A DNA stretch of 64,000 nucleotides from Geoalkalibacter subterraneus. GTDB taxonomy: Bacteria; Desulfobacterota; Desulfuromonadia; Desulfuromonadales; Geoalkalibacteraceae. The translations under genes and the position numbers were made by a program. The stretch is from NCBI RefSeq assembly GCF_000827125.1, contig NZ_CP010311.1:1178001-1242000 (forward strand), written 5' to 3'. Shown here piece after piece: positions 51,659-61,864 of the stretch. The notes under the pieces were generated by a model that had not been told where the DNA came from, made no database searches, and saw only the letters and a program-made list of their open reading frames with translations. Each line of letters opens with the position of its first letter. Positions within the stretch are counted from its first letter, which is position 1.

Positions 51659-51931
51659 ATGAAACGTTTGACTGCTGTGATTGCCGCTGCTGCATTCCTG
51701 GGGGCTGCCGCCCTTGCTTTCGGTGCTGATTCTTACACCTATGAAGCTAAGAATGGCAACGTTACTTTTGACCACAAAGCTCATCAAAAAGCTGCTGGCA
51801 AATGTACTGCCTGCCATGAAGGTGGTGTCGGCCCCATTGAAGTCGACAAAGACTACGGCCACAGCACCTGTAAGGACTGCCACAAAGAGATGAGCGGCCC
51901 CACCAAGTGCAACGAGTGCCACGTAAAGTAA
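51659..51931 (+). CDS. Triheme c7-type cytochrome, PpcA-like
   Basis: The 90-residue precursor has a signal peptide (about residues 1-22, ending ALAFGA) and three heme motifs: CTACH (49-53), CKDCH (71-75) and CNECH (84-88). Extra His residues at 39, 42 and 68 can serve as axial ligands. This is the PpcA/c7 family, periplasmic electron carriers between the inner membrane and outer-membrane conduits during metal reduction. GAAGGAGG precedes the start. A strong terminator follows. Confidence 0.94.
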   Translation: MKRLTAVIAAAAFLGAAALAFGADSYTYEAKNGNVTFDHKAHQKAAGKCTACHEGGVGPIEVDKDYGHSTCKDCHKEMSGPTKCNECHVK

Positions 51932-51967
51932 GCTTGGCATGATTTGAGCGCATCTATTGCGCGGCAA

Positions 51968-52003
51968 CGAAAAAAGGCGCCCTGAAAAGGACGCCTTTTT
52001 TCG
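51968..52003. terminator. Bidirectional terminator after the c7 cytochrome
   Basis: CGAAAAAAGGCG (51968-51979) pairs with CGCCTTTTTTCG (51992-52003), with A and T runs giving termination on both strands between convergent genes. Confidence 0.85.
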
Positions 52004-52026
52004 TTCGCAGTGTGATTCCGGTTCGT

Positions 52027-52980
52027 TTAAGGAGAGTTCAACGATCTCCAGAAAGCCTCTGCGCCATCGTGCATCGGGGCTATTGAGGGCGGTGGCGGGT
52101 TTTCGAATTTAAGCGGGTGCTCAGCGTCCGTTCCGCCCTCTTCCAGCGCTTTCATGATTCCCTTTACCAATTCAGGATCAACTGATTTTCCAGCAACCCA
52201 GAGTGCCTGGTCAGCGAAGGTGGCAATTGTGCTTTCCACCCCTGGGTAGGTGCCTGCCGGGACAGTAAACAGGGAGTAGAACGGGTAGTTTTTGAAGAAG
52301 CCACTTTTTTCTGCCGCCTCAGAGAGGTCCAGTATTCGGATAGGATAGCTCTCCGCAGCTTGGGTGACAGCGGAGTTGGGAATGCCGGCCAGGACCCACA
52401 TGGCGTCGACATAGCCATGACCAAGGGCGGAAATGGCATCCTGGTATCCGATGAACTCGGGTTTTATCTGGTCCCAAATGTCCAGGGCGGTAAGAAACCT
52501 CTGCGCCGTTGCGGCCGTGCCCGAGCCGATGCTGCCAACAGCAACGCGCTTGCCGATAAGATCATTGATACCTTCAATTTGGCTGTCAGGTTTTACGATA
52601 AGTTGGGCTGGTGCAAGATAAAAGGATGCCAGGGTGTACACATTGTCGTAAGTTCGCTCGTCGAACGGAAGACGACCTTCACGCCCCAGGAAGAGGTCTG
52701 CGGCATAGACGATGCCCATGTCCGCCTGACCCTTGTTGATGCGGCGCAGATTTTCGACCGATCCGCCTGTCAGGGAATAATTGAGAGTCGCCTCGGTTTG
52801 GTGGTCATTGATATGTGCCACGGCCTTTTTAGCGACCTGCTCAAATGTTCCCCCCGCAGGGCCCCCAACAAAAGTGAGTCGTTGCGGTCCCCACTGAACA
52901 GCCGATACCGTGGTGCCGGCGAATATGATTCCCACCAGCACCGCAATTCTCAGAAGGGGGTGCGAAAAGGCGATGCTCAT
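52027..52980 (-). CDS. TAXI-family TRAP transporter solute-binding protein
   Basis: The 317-residue protein has a signal peptide (about 1-27) and the TAXI pattern: LTFVGGPAGGTFEQVAKK, SVENLRRINKGQADMGIVYA, LIGKRVAVGSIGSGTAATAQRFL, YVDAMWVLAGIPNSAV. TAXI proteins bind organic acids or amino acids in the periplasm and hand them to a fused TRAP permease. It is complete, unlike its relative at 55348. It lies downstream of the usp and permease genes on the same strand. Confidence 0.92.
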   Translation of the reverse strand: MSIAFSHPLLRIAVLVGIIFAGTTVSAVQWGPQRLTFVGGPAGGTFEQVAKKAVAHINDHQTEATLNYSLTGGSVENLRRINKGQADMGIVYAADLFLGREGRLPFDERTYDNVYTLASFYLAPAQLIVKPDSQIEGINDLIGKRVAVGSIGSGTAATAQRFLTALDIWDQIKPEFIGYQDAISALGHGYVDAMWVLAGIPNSAVTQAAESYPIRILDLSEAAEKSGFFKNYPFYSLFTVPAGTYPGVESTIATFADQALWVAGKSVDPELVKGIMKALEEGGTDAEHPLKFENPPPPSIAPMHDGAEAFWRSLNSP

Positions 52981-53033
52981 ATCTGTTTCTCCTGGCGAAG
53001 ATTGATTGGATCGACAGCAACATCTGCACGGGG

Positions 53034-53486
53034 CTACTTTCCGTCATGACAGGGGACTGTCAATACCGGGATGGGGGACCTTCTCACCACACGTTCCGCG
53101 GTGCTGCCCATCAGGACATGCTCGATGCCCGTGCGGCCATGAGTTCCCATGACGATAAGGTCGGCATTTTGGCTGCGGGCTGTGGCCAGAATAACCTGGA
53201 AGGGCTTGCCGATCGTCGTTTCAGTCGTATAGCGAACCTCATCTCTTAGATGTTGTCGGCAGAACTGGTCCATCTCCTTGACGACGTGGACTTCGATTTC
53301 CTTCTCAAACAATTCGAAGGCCTCCGGCGGGATGCGGCCCCGCCGCTTGTCCTCAAGCTCGCCAATGACATGGAGGACATGGATGTCTGCACCTGCCAGT
53401 TGAGCGAGGGTCAAGGCGTACTCGGCCGCCGGTGCGGAGCTTTCGGAAAAATCTGTCGCGTAAAGAATCCTGCTTATTTTTTTCAT
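53034..53486 (-). CDS. Universal stress protein (UspA family)
   Basis: The 150-residue protein has the Usp fold: ILYATDFSESSAPAAEYAL at the start, HVLHVIGE, and the ATP-binding motif GTHGRTGIEHVLMGSTAERVVRRSPIPVLTV. Usp genes are often cotranscribed with TRAP transporter genes, as here between the permease and receptor genes. It probably binds ATP and tunes transport or stress responses. Confidence 0.93.
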   Translation of the reverse strand: MKKISRILYATDFSESSAPAAEYALTLAQLAGADIHVLHVIGELEDKRRGRIPPEAFELFEKEIEVHVVKEMDQFCRQHLRDEVRYTTETTIGKPFQVILATARSQNADLIVMGTHGRTGIEHVLMGSTAERVVRRSPIPVLTVPCHDGK

Positions 53487-53512
53487 CCTGATTACTCTCT
53501 TTTGGTGCCGGG

Positions 53513-54682
53513 TCAGTTGGAGGTCGCCTGGAGTTCGCGCTTGTTCTTTGTTTTTTGCATGAACCAGACCAGTGCGACGATCACAACACCAATCCCATCA
53601 GTCATAAAGGTCGGCCAGTAGAGAAGCAGTGTGGCCGGTGCCAGCAAAGCCCATTCTATCACCGAAGTCCTGCGGATCCAGTATCCCATCATCAGGCTTG
53701 AAAAGGCGATAGTCCCAAGTACAGCTGAGAAGAAGGAAGAAAATATGCGAATCGGAGTCGGTGAGATTTCACTGCGCACGATAGTGTCGCCAAAACTGAC
53801 CATGGCTCCAGGACCGGAATAGACCTGCACGACCGTGGCGTCTTTCTTTGCCTTTATCTCCTTGACCTGATCTCCTACACGGATTTGCGCAAGCAGATCC
53901 CCTTTGGAGAAATCGTCTCCCTCGGCCACACTGACCTGCATGACTGTGGCAAACGGCGCATCGATCTCGGGCATTTTGCTCTCGACAATCTTGCCTTGAA
54001 ACAGAATCGATGGAGTAAATGCAAAGAGCAGGGGCATAACGTAGAGCATCTTGGCAAATTTGAATGCCGTCCAGCCTGTTTTCCAGGGGTCAGAGCCTGC
54101 AACTGCGGCCCCGGCATAGGCCGCAACGCAGACCGGTGGGGTGATATTTGAATCCTGGCTGAGCCAGTAGACGATCTGATGCGCAACGATGGCTGCGACA
54201 CCGAATTCGCCCAAGGCCGGGACGGCAAGGACTGCAACGATCAAGTACGAAGCGGTGACCGGTACCCCCATGCCGAGCACCAGCGATGCCAGGGCGATCA
54301 GGATAATGGCAAGCAGCAGGCTGTTGCCGGCCAGGGCAATGATGAGATCGGAGAATTTTAATCCCATCCCGGTCAGAGAAATAACGCCGACGATGACTCC
54401 GATGACACCAACCGTCGCACCGATAATCAGAGTGTTGCGTGCCCCGGTCTGGATGGCTTCCCAGATTTCACGGGTGCCCATCCGGGTCTCCTTGTGTAGC
54501 CAGCTCACGGCGATGCACGAGATCGTCGCCCAGAACGCGGCATACCCGGGAGAACGGCCCATCAACATCAGCACCGTGATGATCACCAGCGGCAGGGCAT
54601 AGAACCAACCGGTTTTGAGGACCGTCTTCCAGTGGGGAAACTCTTCGTCCTTGATGCCGACAATGTTGAGTTTGAAGTAGAA
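53513..54682 (-). pseudogene. Fused TRAP transporter permease, 5' half missing
   Basis: About 390 C-terminal residues remain of a fused TRAP permease that normally exceeds 600. Membrane helices with IIGATVGVIGVIVGVISLTG, LVLGMGVPVTASYLIV and DSNITPPVCVAAYAGAAVAG are typical. Near the end a barrel-sandwich (biotinyl/lipoyl-like) insert is seen (IDAPFATVMQVSVAEGDDF, then KGDLLAQIRVGD and VSFGDTIVRSE). The upstream end abuts an IS200-like element, beyond which the next receptor gene is cut. The permease is therefore probably dead. Confidence 0.82.
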
Positions 54683-55347
54683 ACCCACACCCTGTGGGTG
54701 TGGTGATGTGGACTGGCTACGCCGGTCCCGAATGGGTATGGCTGAAAGCCGCTCACTGTTATTCTTTCTTTCGAGTTGTGCCGCAACATCGAAAAGAAAG
54801 GAGAAAACAGTGAGCAGCCGATTTCGTAAGTTATCACACTCGATATGGCACTGCCAGTATCACATCGTTTGGGTCCCAAAGTACCGGTTTCGGATTTTGC
54901 AGGGAAAAGTGAAAGAGGCCGTTGAATCAGGTATTCATGCGATATGTGGCTATTCCGGTTGTGAAGTCGTGGAGTTGAATGTTCAGCCCGATCATGTCCA
55001 TCTGGTTGTGATGATCCCGCCCAAGGTGTCGATCTCGAACTTTCTGGGGCGGTTAAAAGGGCAGACGTCGATGAAACTGTTTCAGCAGTTTCGGCATTTG
55101 CGGAAGAAACCCTATTGGGGCAACCACTTTTGGGCCAAGGGCTATTGCGTTGATACCGTCGGCATGGATGCGGACATGATACGCAAGTATGTCCGCTATC
55201 AGGACAAGCAAGAGCGGCAAATGGAGCAACTTCAGTTGGGAGATTGAGGACAGGACCGCGGCACAACTCCAGCCCGCCCCCTTGGGGGCAGGGCCAGCCC
55301 CCCTATGGGGGGCGAACTACAAAGCCACGTCCTGTGGGCGTGGATTC
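54683..55347 (+). mobile_element. IS200-like insertion sequence
   Basis: A single TnpA gene is flanked by subterminal hairpins CCACACC-CTGTG-GGTGTGG (54685-54703) and CCACGTC-CTGTG-GGCGTGG (55325-55343), as in the IS200/IS605 group. Ends are approximate. There is no TnpB. It separates two genes that are each truncated at the border, implying a deletion tied to the insertion. Confidence 0.82.
54810..55247 (+). CDS. tnpA: IS200/IS605-family transposase TnpA
   Basis: The 145-residue Y1 transposase has HSIWHCQYHIVWVPKYRF at the start, the HUH motif PDHVHLVVMIPP, and the catalytic Tyr in DADMIRKYVRYQ. GTG 54810 is chosen because AAAGGAG lies upstream and the length equals the family norm; a longer frame upstream passes through the hairpin end. 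It acts on single-stranded DNA at the terminal hairpins. Confidence 0.92.
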   Translation: MSSRFRKLSHSIWHCQYHIVWVPKYRFRILQGKVKEAVESGIHAICGYSGCEVVELNVQPDHVHLVVMIPPKVSISNFLGRLKGQTSMKLFQQFRHLRKKPYWGNHFWAKGYCVDTVGMDADMIRKYVRYQDKQERQMEQLQLGD

Positions 55348-55997
55348 TTTACAATCAGAATCGGATTGCTGGCCGCTGCCTGGATGACCGATGAGTTGGG
55401 GAATCCGGCAAACACCCACATGGCGTCAATCAAGCCGTCTGCCAATGCCGAGGCACCTTGGCTGTAGCCGATAAATTCGGGAGTGAAATTGTCCCATAAT
55501 CCGACGGCGGTGAAAAAGCGTTGGGCAGAAGCTGCTGCGCCTGAGCCGGCAGGCCCGACAGCAACGCGCTTGCCTTCCAACTCTTTAACGCTGGTGATGC
55601 CGCTATCCTTGAGGGTCAGAAGATGTGCAGGGGCACCATACAGATATGCCGCGGAGTAGACATTGCCGTATTCGCGGGGGTCGTTGGTCAATTTGCCGTT
55701 TTTGCCGAGATAAAGATCTCCGGCATAAACGACGCCGAAATCTGCATCCCCGGAATTTACGCGCCGCAGGTTCTCAACAGAACCGGCCGATGCCATATTG
55801 GATACTTCGAGATCAGCCTGGGTACGGGAAAGACGGGAAGAGATGGCGTTGGAGAAATACTGGAAAGTGCCGCCGTCCGGTCCACCGGAAAAGGCCAGAC
55901 GAGTTTTTGCCGCCTCCGCAATGCTGCCTGAAAAAATCAAGGCAAAGACAAACAGTGTTGCAGAAAGTGTCGCCAACAATTTAGTTCTGTGAATCAT
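55348..55997 (-). pseudogene. TAXI-family TRAP receptor, C-terminal part missing
   Basis: A signal peptide and about 215 residues of a TAXI receptor are intact (LAFSGGPDGGTFQYFSNAI, then LEGKRVAVGPAGSGAAASAQRFF, LIDAMWVFAGFPNSSV). The last about 90 residues are missing: the frame runs into the IS200-like element and stops there after about ten foreign residues. AAAGGAGG precedes the start at 55997. Before the deletion it probably headed a receptor-permease operon. Confidence 0.85.
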
Positions 55998-56345
55998 GAA
56001 GTCCTCCTTTTAGGGTCGAAATTAGAACGCCATTTTGCCTGTAGCGCTCCCTGGTTAAGCAATCTCTGCGCCAAGGGGTGGGCGATGAAATGCTTCAGTC
56101 AAATATCTTTATAATAGCTTATTCTACCATAGTTGCTTGATTTTTTCTGGGAAAGACCGTGCCTGATTGCAGGCTGAAATTCGCCGACCGTGGCGAAAAG
56201 TGGCCTTTCGGGGTGTGGCGCCCGGAAAGAGGTAGAACGAGATTCTGGTTTGGCGAAGAAAAATCTGCAGGAGGGCAGTCTTATTGCCTTGACCCATTCG
56301 GTTGACCTGGTTTAGAAAGCGGACAGCATTTCAGGAGGTTGTGCA
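55998..56345. other. Divergent promoter region of the TAXI pseudogene and ispE
   Basis: 348 bases with no gene. It must hold promoters in both directions. A GTGGCG/CGCCC-rich stretch near 56185-56225 has some dyad symmetry, but I cannot assign a site. Confidence 0.35.
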
Positions 56346-57206
56346 GTGGAGAGAGTTTTTCTGGCGCCGGCAAAGATTAATTTATGCCTGCATGTTCTGG
56401 GGCGCCGCTCAAATGGTTATCACGAGCTGTTGATGTTGATGCAGCCTGTTTCTCTGACCGACCGGGTGACGCTGCGTCTTTTGGATGAACCTGTTTTTGA
56501 GGTAGAGTGCCCAGAGGTGCAGCTTGCGGAGGGTGAGCAGAATATTGCTCTGCGTGCCGCTCGCGCCGTTTTTGCTCGGGTGGGCTGTGGTGGTGGGGTC
56601 AGGGTCCGTGTGGACAAGAAGATTCCTGTTGCAGCCGGTCTCGGTGGCGGGTCTTCGGATGCTGCGACGGTCCTTACGGGCCTGAACGGCATGTTGGGGT
56701 CGCCGCTTTCGACTGAATCTCTGATGTGTGAAGCGCTGAAGCTCGGGGCGGATGTGCCTTTTTTTGTGCAGGGGACTTCTTCCTGGGCCAGGGGAGTCGG
56801 AGAGCGTCTCGATCCTGTCGATAAGATGCCGGCAGTTTGGTACGTTCTGGTCAACCCGGGATTTGCCGTATCTACAGCGTGGGTGTACGGAAATTTGGGG
56901 TTGACATCCCCAGGTGATGTCGCTAAACTTCCGGAGTTTTCCGGCTTGACTGACGATCTTCTGCGGCTTCTGCATAATGATTTGGAGCGGGTGACGGTCG
57001 CGCGATATCCAGAAGTGGATCGGATAAAGCGAGCTCTTCTTGAGCAGGGTGCGCTTGGTGCCCTGATGTCGGGAAGCGGACCGACTGTATTCGGGGTTTT
57101 CTCTGAAAAAGATCGGGCGACTGCCGCTTACGAGAGACTTCGATCGGTGTCCGGATGGTCGGTATTTCTTGTGCAGCCCTTACGGTCCCCGACGGTTTAT
57201 GTGTGA
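56346..57206 (+). CDS. ispE: 4-diphosphocytidyl-2-C-methyl-D-erythritol kinase
   Basis: The 286-residue GHMP kinase of the MEP isoprenoid pathway phosphorylates CDP-ME in the cytoplasm. Motifs are APAKINLCLHVLGRRSNGYHEL at the start (conserved Lys, His), the ATP loop PVAAGLGGGSSDAATVL, and LMSGSGPTVFG near the end. The start is GTG with AGGAGG upstream. It lies next to tRNA-Gln and prs as in other Geobacter-type genomes. Confidence 0.95.
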   Translation: MERVFLAPAKINLCLHVLGRRSNGYHELLMLMQPVSLTDRVTLRLLDEPVFEVECPEVQLAEGEQNIALRAARAVFARVGCGGGVRVRVDKKIPVAAGLGGGSSDAATVLTGLNGMLGSPLSTESLMCEALKLGADVPFFVQGTSSWARGVGERLDPVDKMPAVWYVLVNPGFAVSTAWVYGNLGLTSPGDVAKLPEFSGLTDDLLRLLHNDLERVTVARYPEVDRIKRALLEQGALGALMSGSGPTVFGVFSEKDRATAAYERLRSVSGWSVFLVQPLRSPTVYV

Positions 57207-57290
57207 CTCGCCTCCTGGGCTGCTGTCCCCTGTGGTGACCGACTGCCTGTTTGCAGGTTTTCAATAATTTGGTTTTGTTGTGTTTTTTAT

Positions 57291-57365
57291 TGGGGCGTCG
57301 CCAAGCGGTAAGGCATCGGATTTTGATTCCGACATACCCAGGTTCGAATCCTGGCGCCCCAGCCA
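57291..57365 (+). tRNA. tRNA-Gln (TTG)
   Basis: A 75-base cloverleaf with encoded CCA. The acceptor stem TGGGGCG/CGCCCCA has the U1-A72 pair typical of tRNA-Gln. The anticodon loop TTTTGAT gives anticodon TTG. Confidence 0.95.
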
Positions 57366-57525
57366 TTTAACCAACGATCAAGGGCTCCGCAACGGAGGGC
57401 GAAGTTTGGTCCTTCTGGTGGGGGCTTTTGATTTTTGAGCTTTTTTTCACTCCTGGGGCAGGGGCGCCTCGAGTGGTTGTGGGGCGAAATAATGGTCTTT
57501 CGTTACAGCAGGAAAGGATCGGTTT

Positions 57526-58467
57526 TTGGATAAGATCAAGGTTTTTACCGGCAATGCGAATGTACCGCTGGCGCGAGAGATCTGCGGCCATCTGTCAGTC
57601 CCGCTGGCCAATGCCAACGTGCGAACTTTCAGCGATGGCGAAATCATGGTTGAAATCGGCGAAAATGTCCGGGGCCGTGATGTTTATGTGATTCAGCCCA
57701 CCTCCGCACCTTCCAATAATAACATTATGGAGTTGTTGATCATGACCGATGCTCTCAAGAGAGCTTCGGCATCGCGTATCACGGCAGTTATCCCTTATTT
57801 CGGCTATGCGCGTCAGGATCGCAAGGTGGCGCCGCGCACACCGATCACCAGTAAGCTTGTTGCCGATCTTATTCATGCCGCAGGCGCGTCGCGTGTGCTG
57901 ACTATGGATCTGCATGCCGGCCAGATACAGGGGTTTTTCAATATCCCTGTGGATAATCTGTACGCCGCCCCGGTTATCCTTGATGATCTTAAGGCACGTT
58001 TTTCCGACCAGCGCCTTGTGGTTGTCAGCCCTGATGCCGGTGGCACCGAGCGGGCGAGAGCGTTTGCGAAACGGCTCGACGCCGGTTTGGCGATTATCGA
58101 CAAGCGGCGCAGCAGTCCTAATGTTTCCGAGGTCATGCACGTCATCGGTGATGTGGAAGGTGAAATCTGCATGATCGTGGATGATATGATCGACACTGCC
58201 GGAACGCTCTGCCAGGCTGCCAGTGCCCTTAAACAGAAGGGAGCCAAGCAGGTCTACGCCTGCGCCACTCATCCGGTCCTGTCGGGGCCCGCTCTTGATC
58301 GTATCAGTGAGAGCAACCTGGAGGAAGTTGTGGTCACCAATTCCATCCCCTTGGGAGAAAAAGCCTCCCAGTGTTCCAAGCTGCGCGTACTCTCCATTGG
58401 GCGTTTGCTGGCTGAAGCTATTCGCCGCATCCACGATGATGAGTCCGTCAGTTCTTTGTTCGACTGA
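57526..58467 (+). CDS. prs: Ribose-phosphate pyrophosphokinase (PRPP synthase)
   Basis: The 313-residue protein makes PRPP for nucleotide, His and Trp synthesis. Motifs are [53 protein letters not shown] and the PRPP loop [12 protein letters not shown]. The start is TTG 57526, with AAAGGA upstream; no ATG or GTG fits. rplY follows after 66 bases. Confidence 0.96.
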   Translation: MDKIKVFTGNANVPLAREICGHLSVPLANANVRTFSDGEIMVEIGENVRGRDVYVIQPTSAPSNNNIMELLIMTDALKRASASRITAVIPYFGYARQDRKVAPRTPITSKLVADLIHAAGASRVLTMDLHAGQIQGFFNIPVDNLYAAPVILDDLKARFSDQRLVVVSPDAGGTERARAFAKRLDAGLAIIDKRRSSPNVSEVMHVIGDVEGEICMIVDDMIDTAGTLCQAASALKQKGAKQVYACATHPVLSGPALDRISESNLEEVVVTNSIPLGEKASQCSKLRVLSIGRLLAEAIRRIHDDESVSSLFD

Positions 58468-58533
58468 TACTCGCTGGGTTGAATTCTCTTTTACCTGAAA
58501 ATACGCAGTCAACTGCTTTGGAGGAATAAACAA

Positions 58534-59148
58534 ATGGCACAGTCTGAATTGTTGGTCCATGCACGTGAAGCAACTGGCAAGGGTGCGGCACGCTCTGCAC
58601 GTCGTGAGGGAAAGATCCCCGGGGTCGTCTATGGCAAAGGGATGGACGCTTGTGCCGTATCGGTTGATCCTAAGGATCTGGAAAAAGCAATCTCCACGGA
58701 AGGGGGTTGGAATACTCTGATCACCTTGAAGGGAGATGGCCCTTTTGCGGATAAAGTGGTTATCCTCAAGGATCTCGTTGTGGATCCTATTAAGGGGTTT
58801 CCTCAGCATGCCGACTTTCACGCGCTGGACGTAAAACGCAAGATTTACACGATGGTCCCGGTGCATACGGTCGGCAAATCCCAGGGAGAAAAAGAGGGCG
58901 GTTCGCTCCAAGTTATTCGTCATGAGCTCGAGGTCTACTGTCTGCCGAGCCAGATTCCGGCTTCAATTGACGTCGATGTAAGCGCGCTTAATATTGGCGA
59001 CGTAGTGCATATCGATGACCTCGAGCTGCCTGAAGGTGTTGAGGTGCCGCACGAGGTTAACTTCACCGTGGTCACCTGTACTGGTCGCAAGCCTGAAGAG
59101 GAAGAGGGCGAAGAGGAGCAGGAACAGGAAGTTATTACGGAAGAATAG
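58534..59148 (+). CDS. rplY: 50S ribosomal protein L25/general stress protein Ctc
   Basis: This 204-residue L25 of the long TL5/Ctc type has an N-terminal 5S rRNA-binding domain (ATGKGAARSARREGKIPGVVYG), a C-terminal beta domain (IPASIDVDVSALNIGDVVHI) and a Glu-rich tail. GGAGG precedes the start. The order prs-rplY-pth is widely conserved. Confidence 0.96.
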   Translation: MAQSELLVHAREATGKGAARSARREGKIPGVVYGKGMDACAVSVDPKDLEKAISTEGGWNTLITLKGDGPFADKVVILKDLVVDPIKGFPQHADFHALDVKRKIYTMVPVHTVGKSQGEKEGGSLQVIRHELEVYCLPSQIPASIDVDVSALNIGDVVHIDDLELPEGVEVPHEVNFTVVTCTGRKPEEEEGEEEQEQEVITEE

Positions 59149-59158
59149 GATTCTGGCC

Positions 59159-59734
59159 GTGAAGCTGATTGCCGGTTTGGGCAACCCTGGTGACAAATAT
59201 GCTCGTACGCGGCACAACGTCGGTTTCATGGCGCTCGATGAGATTGCCCGGCGGGCATCAATTCCTCTGAAGAAAAAAGGTCATCAGGGGGTCTATGGTA
59301 TTGGAAGGTTTGCCGGCGTTGAGGTCACTCTTCTTCAACCTCATACATTTATGAATCTGAGCGGAGCCAGTATTGGCTCCGCTGTTAAATCCCTCGGAAT
59401 AACACCGGGGGATTTGCTCGTGTTGCATGACGATATTGATCTGCCCTTCGGAACCATCCGCATCAAAAGGGGTGGGGGGCATGGCGGGCAGCGCGGTGTG
59501 CGACATATCAGCGAAGTCCTTGGTACCAAAGATTATACCCGCATTCGGATCGGGGTCGGACGACCTCACCCCGGTCTGGATGCTGCTGATTATGTACTGC
59601 GGCCTTTTACAAAGGAAGAGGAATCGTTACTTGGTCAGGTTCTCGAAAATGCCGCTGGAGCAGTGGAAGTCATCCTCGCTGACGGTGAGCAAAAAGCGAT
59701 GAACCTTTATCATTGCAAGGAAGTTTCCGTTTAA
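59159..59734 (+). CDS. pth: Peptidyl-tRNA hydrolase
   Basis: The 191-residue Pth frees tRNA from stalled peptides. Motifs are LIAGLGNPGDKYARTRHNVGF (Asn, catalytic His), PHTFMNLSGASI, LVLHDDIDLPFG and GGGHGGQRGVRHI. GTG 59159 is the only start that gives the normal N terminus. It lies ten bases after the rplY stop. Confidence 0.95.
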   Translation: MKLIAGLGNPGDKYARTRHNVGFMALDEIARRASIPLKKKGHQGVYGIGRFAGVEVTLLQPHTFMNLSGASIGSAVKSLGITPGDLLVLHDDIDLPFGTIRIKRGGGHGGQRGVRHISEVLGTKDYTRIRIGVGRPHPGLDAADYVLRPFTKEEESLLGQVLENAAGAVEVILADGEQKAMNLYHCKEVSV

Positions 59735-59764
59735 TCCATTAAAGCAAAGAGAGGGTAAGGTCAC

Positions 59765-61786
59765 ATGGAAATGCAGATGTTCGTTCCGATTGTGGGTGTG
59801 ATCGGTTTCGCTGTCGCCATTGTGCTGTATACGTTTGTCAAGGCCCAGCCGGTTGGCAATGACAAGATGCGCGAAATTTCAGATATGATCCATGCCGGTG
59901 CCATGGCGTTCCTGCGCCGTGAATATCGCGTGCTGGGGATCTTCATCGCCATTGTATTTTTTCTCATTCTGATCAGCATGGGTTATCAGACTGCCTTCAG
60001 CTTTCTGGGCGGTGCGATTTGCTCCATGACCTGCGGTTTCATCGGCATGAAGGCCGCTACCCGGGCTAATGTACGAACCACTGAAGCTGCACGTGAGTCC
60101 GGTCAGGCCAAGGCGCTTCAGATCTCCTTCGATGGCGGCGCTGTCATGGGACTGTCGGTGGCTTCTCTTGGTCTGGTTGGCGTCGGCTTTGCCTACATTT
60201 ATTTTGGTGGTTCCCCTGAAACAGCCAGCTACATCAATGGTTTTGCCATGGGGGCATCTTCCATCGCTCTGTTTGCCCGTGTCGGTGGCGGCATCTACAC
60301 CAAGGCCGCTGATGTCGGGGCCGACCTGGTCGGCAAGGTTGAGGCCGGAATCCCTGAGGACGATCCTCGTAACCCCGGCGTTATTGCAGACAACGTCGGT
60401 GACTGCGTTGGCGACACCGCAGGTATGGGTGCCGACATTTTTGAATCCTATGTCGGTTCGATCATTGCGACGATCGCCATTGCTGCTGCCGCTTCCCCTC
60501 AGCTTCTTGCTACTCTCGGCGGCGGCGACCCTGAGGTTGTTCGCGCCAGTGCCATGTTCATGCCTCTTGGCCTCGCCACGCTGGGACTTATTTTTTCCTT
60601 CGTCGGCATCTGGTCGATGAAGAAATTCAGTGACCGAGACCCTGCCAAGGCGCTTCATCTCACCACTTTCGTTGCAGCAGGTCTCTTTTTGCTGTTTTCC
60701 TTCTTTGTGGTGATTTTCTCAAGTCTCAAATTCGGCGTCTTTCTTGCTATTCTGGTCGGCACTCTTGCCGGTGTAGCTATCGGACAGATCACTGAATATT
60801 ATACTGCCCACGGTCCTGTTGTACGCATTGCTAATGCCAGCAAAACAGGGCCTGCCACCAACATTATCAATGGTTTTGCGGTTGGCCTTGAAAGCACCGC
60901 CGCTCCTATTTTTATCATTGTTATTGCGATCGCCATCGCCAATGGCGTTGCCGGTCTCTACGGCATCGGTATTGCGGCGGTAGGGATGCTTGCGACTGTA
61001 GGCGTGACCATGACCGTCGATGCATACGGCCCCATTGCAGACAACGCCGGTGGTATCTCCGAGATGGCCGGGCTTGGTCCTGATGTGCGTAAAATCACAG
61101 ACGGCCTGGATGCAATCGGCAACACCACGGCTGCCATCGGCAAAGGATTTGCCATCGGTTCTGCTGCCTTGACCGCTTTGGCGCTTTTCAGTGCCTACGC
61201 AACCACAGTTGGTCTCGAGGCGATCAATCTGATTGAGCCCCGCGTCGTTATAGGTCTCTTGATCGGCGGTGCGCTGCCGTTTTTCATCGGCGCACTGACC
61301 ATGACCAGCGTCGGGCGTGCCGCAGGCCAGATGGTCGATGAGATCCGCCGGCAATTCCGCGAGATTCCTGGGCTTCTTGAAGGGAAGGAAGGTGCCAAGC
61401 CTGAACCCGAGAAGTGCATCGATATTTCCGCCAAGGCTGCTCTTAGAGAGATGGTTCTTCCCGGTGTTATCGCAGTTGTGATGCCGGTACTGGTCGGGTT
61501 TATCATCGGCAAAGAGGCCCTCGGCGGTATGCTCGCAGGTGCGACCGTTGCCGGCGTTCTGCTTGCGCTGCTCATGTCCAACGCCGGTGGGGCCTGGGAC
61601 AACGCAAAGAAATACATCGAAAAAGGGGATCTTGAAGGCGAGCAGAAGGGCGGGGAAGCTCACAAGGCTGCTGTTGTCGGCGATACTGTCGGCGACCCGT
61701 TCAAAGACACCTCCGGTCCCTCGATGAACATTCTCATCAAGTTGATGAGTGTTGTTTCTCTGGTGATCGCACCTCTGCTTATCTGA
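59765..61786 (+). CDS. hppA: Membrane-bound ion-translocating pyrophosphatase, K+-dependent
   Basis: The 673-residue protein has about 16 helices and couples PPi hydrolysis to H+ or Na+ pumping. Motifs are [20 protein letters not shown] (substrate Lys/Asp), [25 protein letters not shown] and [27 protein letters not shown] has Ala at the position that is Lys in K+-independent enzymes, so this is a K+-dependent form; H+ or Na+ specificity is not decided. A strong terminator follows. Confidence 0.95.
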   Translation: MEMQMFVPIVGVIGFAVAIVLYTFVKAQPVGNDKMREISDMIHAGAMAFLRREYRVLGIFIAIVFFLILISMGYQTAFSFLGGAICSMTCGFIGMKAATRANVRTTEAARESGQAKALQISFDGGAVMGLSVASLGLVGVGFAYIYFGGSPETASYINGFAMGASSIALFARVGGGIYTKAADVGADLVGKVEAGIPEDDPRNPGVIADNVGDCVGDTAGMGADIFESYVGSIIATIAIAAAASPQLLATLGGGDPEVVRASAMFMPLGLATLGLIFSFVGIWSMKKFSDRDPAKALHLTTFVAAGLFLLFSFFVVIFSSLKFGVFLAILVGTLAGVAIGQITEYYTAHGPVVRIANASKTGPATNIINGFAVGLESTAAPIFIIVIAIAIANGVAGLYGIGIAAVGMLATVGVTMTVDAYGPIADNAGGISEMAGLGPDVRKITDGLDAIGNTTAAIGKGFAIGSAALTALALFSAYATTVGLEAINLIEPRVVIGLLIGGALPFFIGALTMTSVGRAAGQMVDEIRRQFREIPGLLEGKEGAKPEPEKCIDISAKAALREMVLPGVIAVVMPVLVGFIIGKEALGGMLAGATVAGVLLALLMSNAGGAWDNAKKYIEKGDLEGEQKGGEAHKAAVVGDTVGDPFKDTSGPSMNILIKLMSVVSLVIAPLLI

Positions 61787-61812
61787 GGCGCTTCCACTTT
61801 TCTGCAAAATCC

Positions 61813-61847
61813 GATAGCCGGGGTTCAAGCCCCGGCTATCTTTATTT
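61813..61847 (+). terminator. Rho-independent terminator after hppA
   Basis: GATAGCCGGGG (61813-61823) and CCCCGGCTATC (61830-61840) form a perfect 11-bp stem with a six-base loop, followed by TTTATTT. Confidence 0.93.
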
Positions 61848-61864
61848 ATGGCGGTTAAATACTC

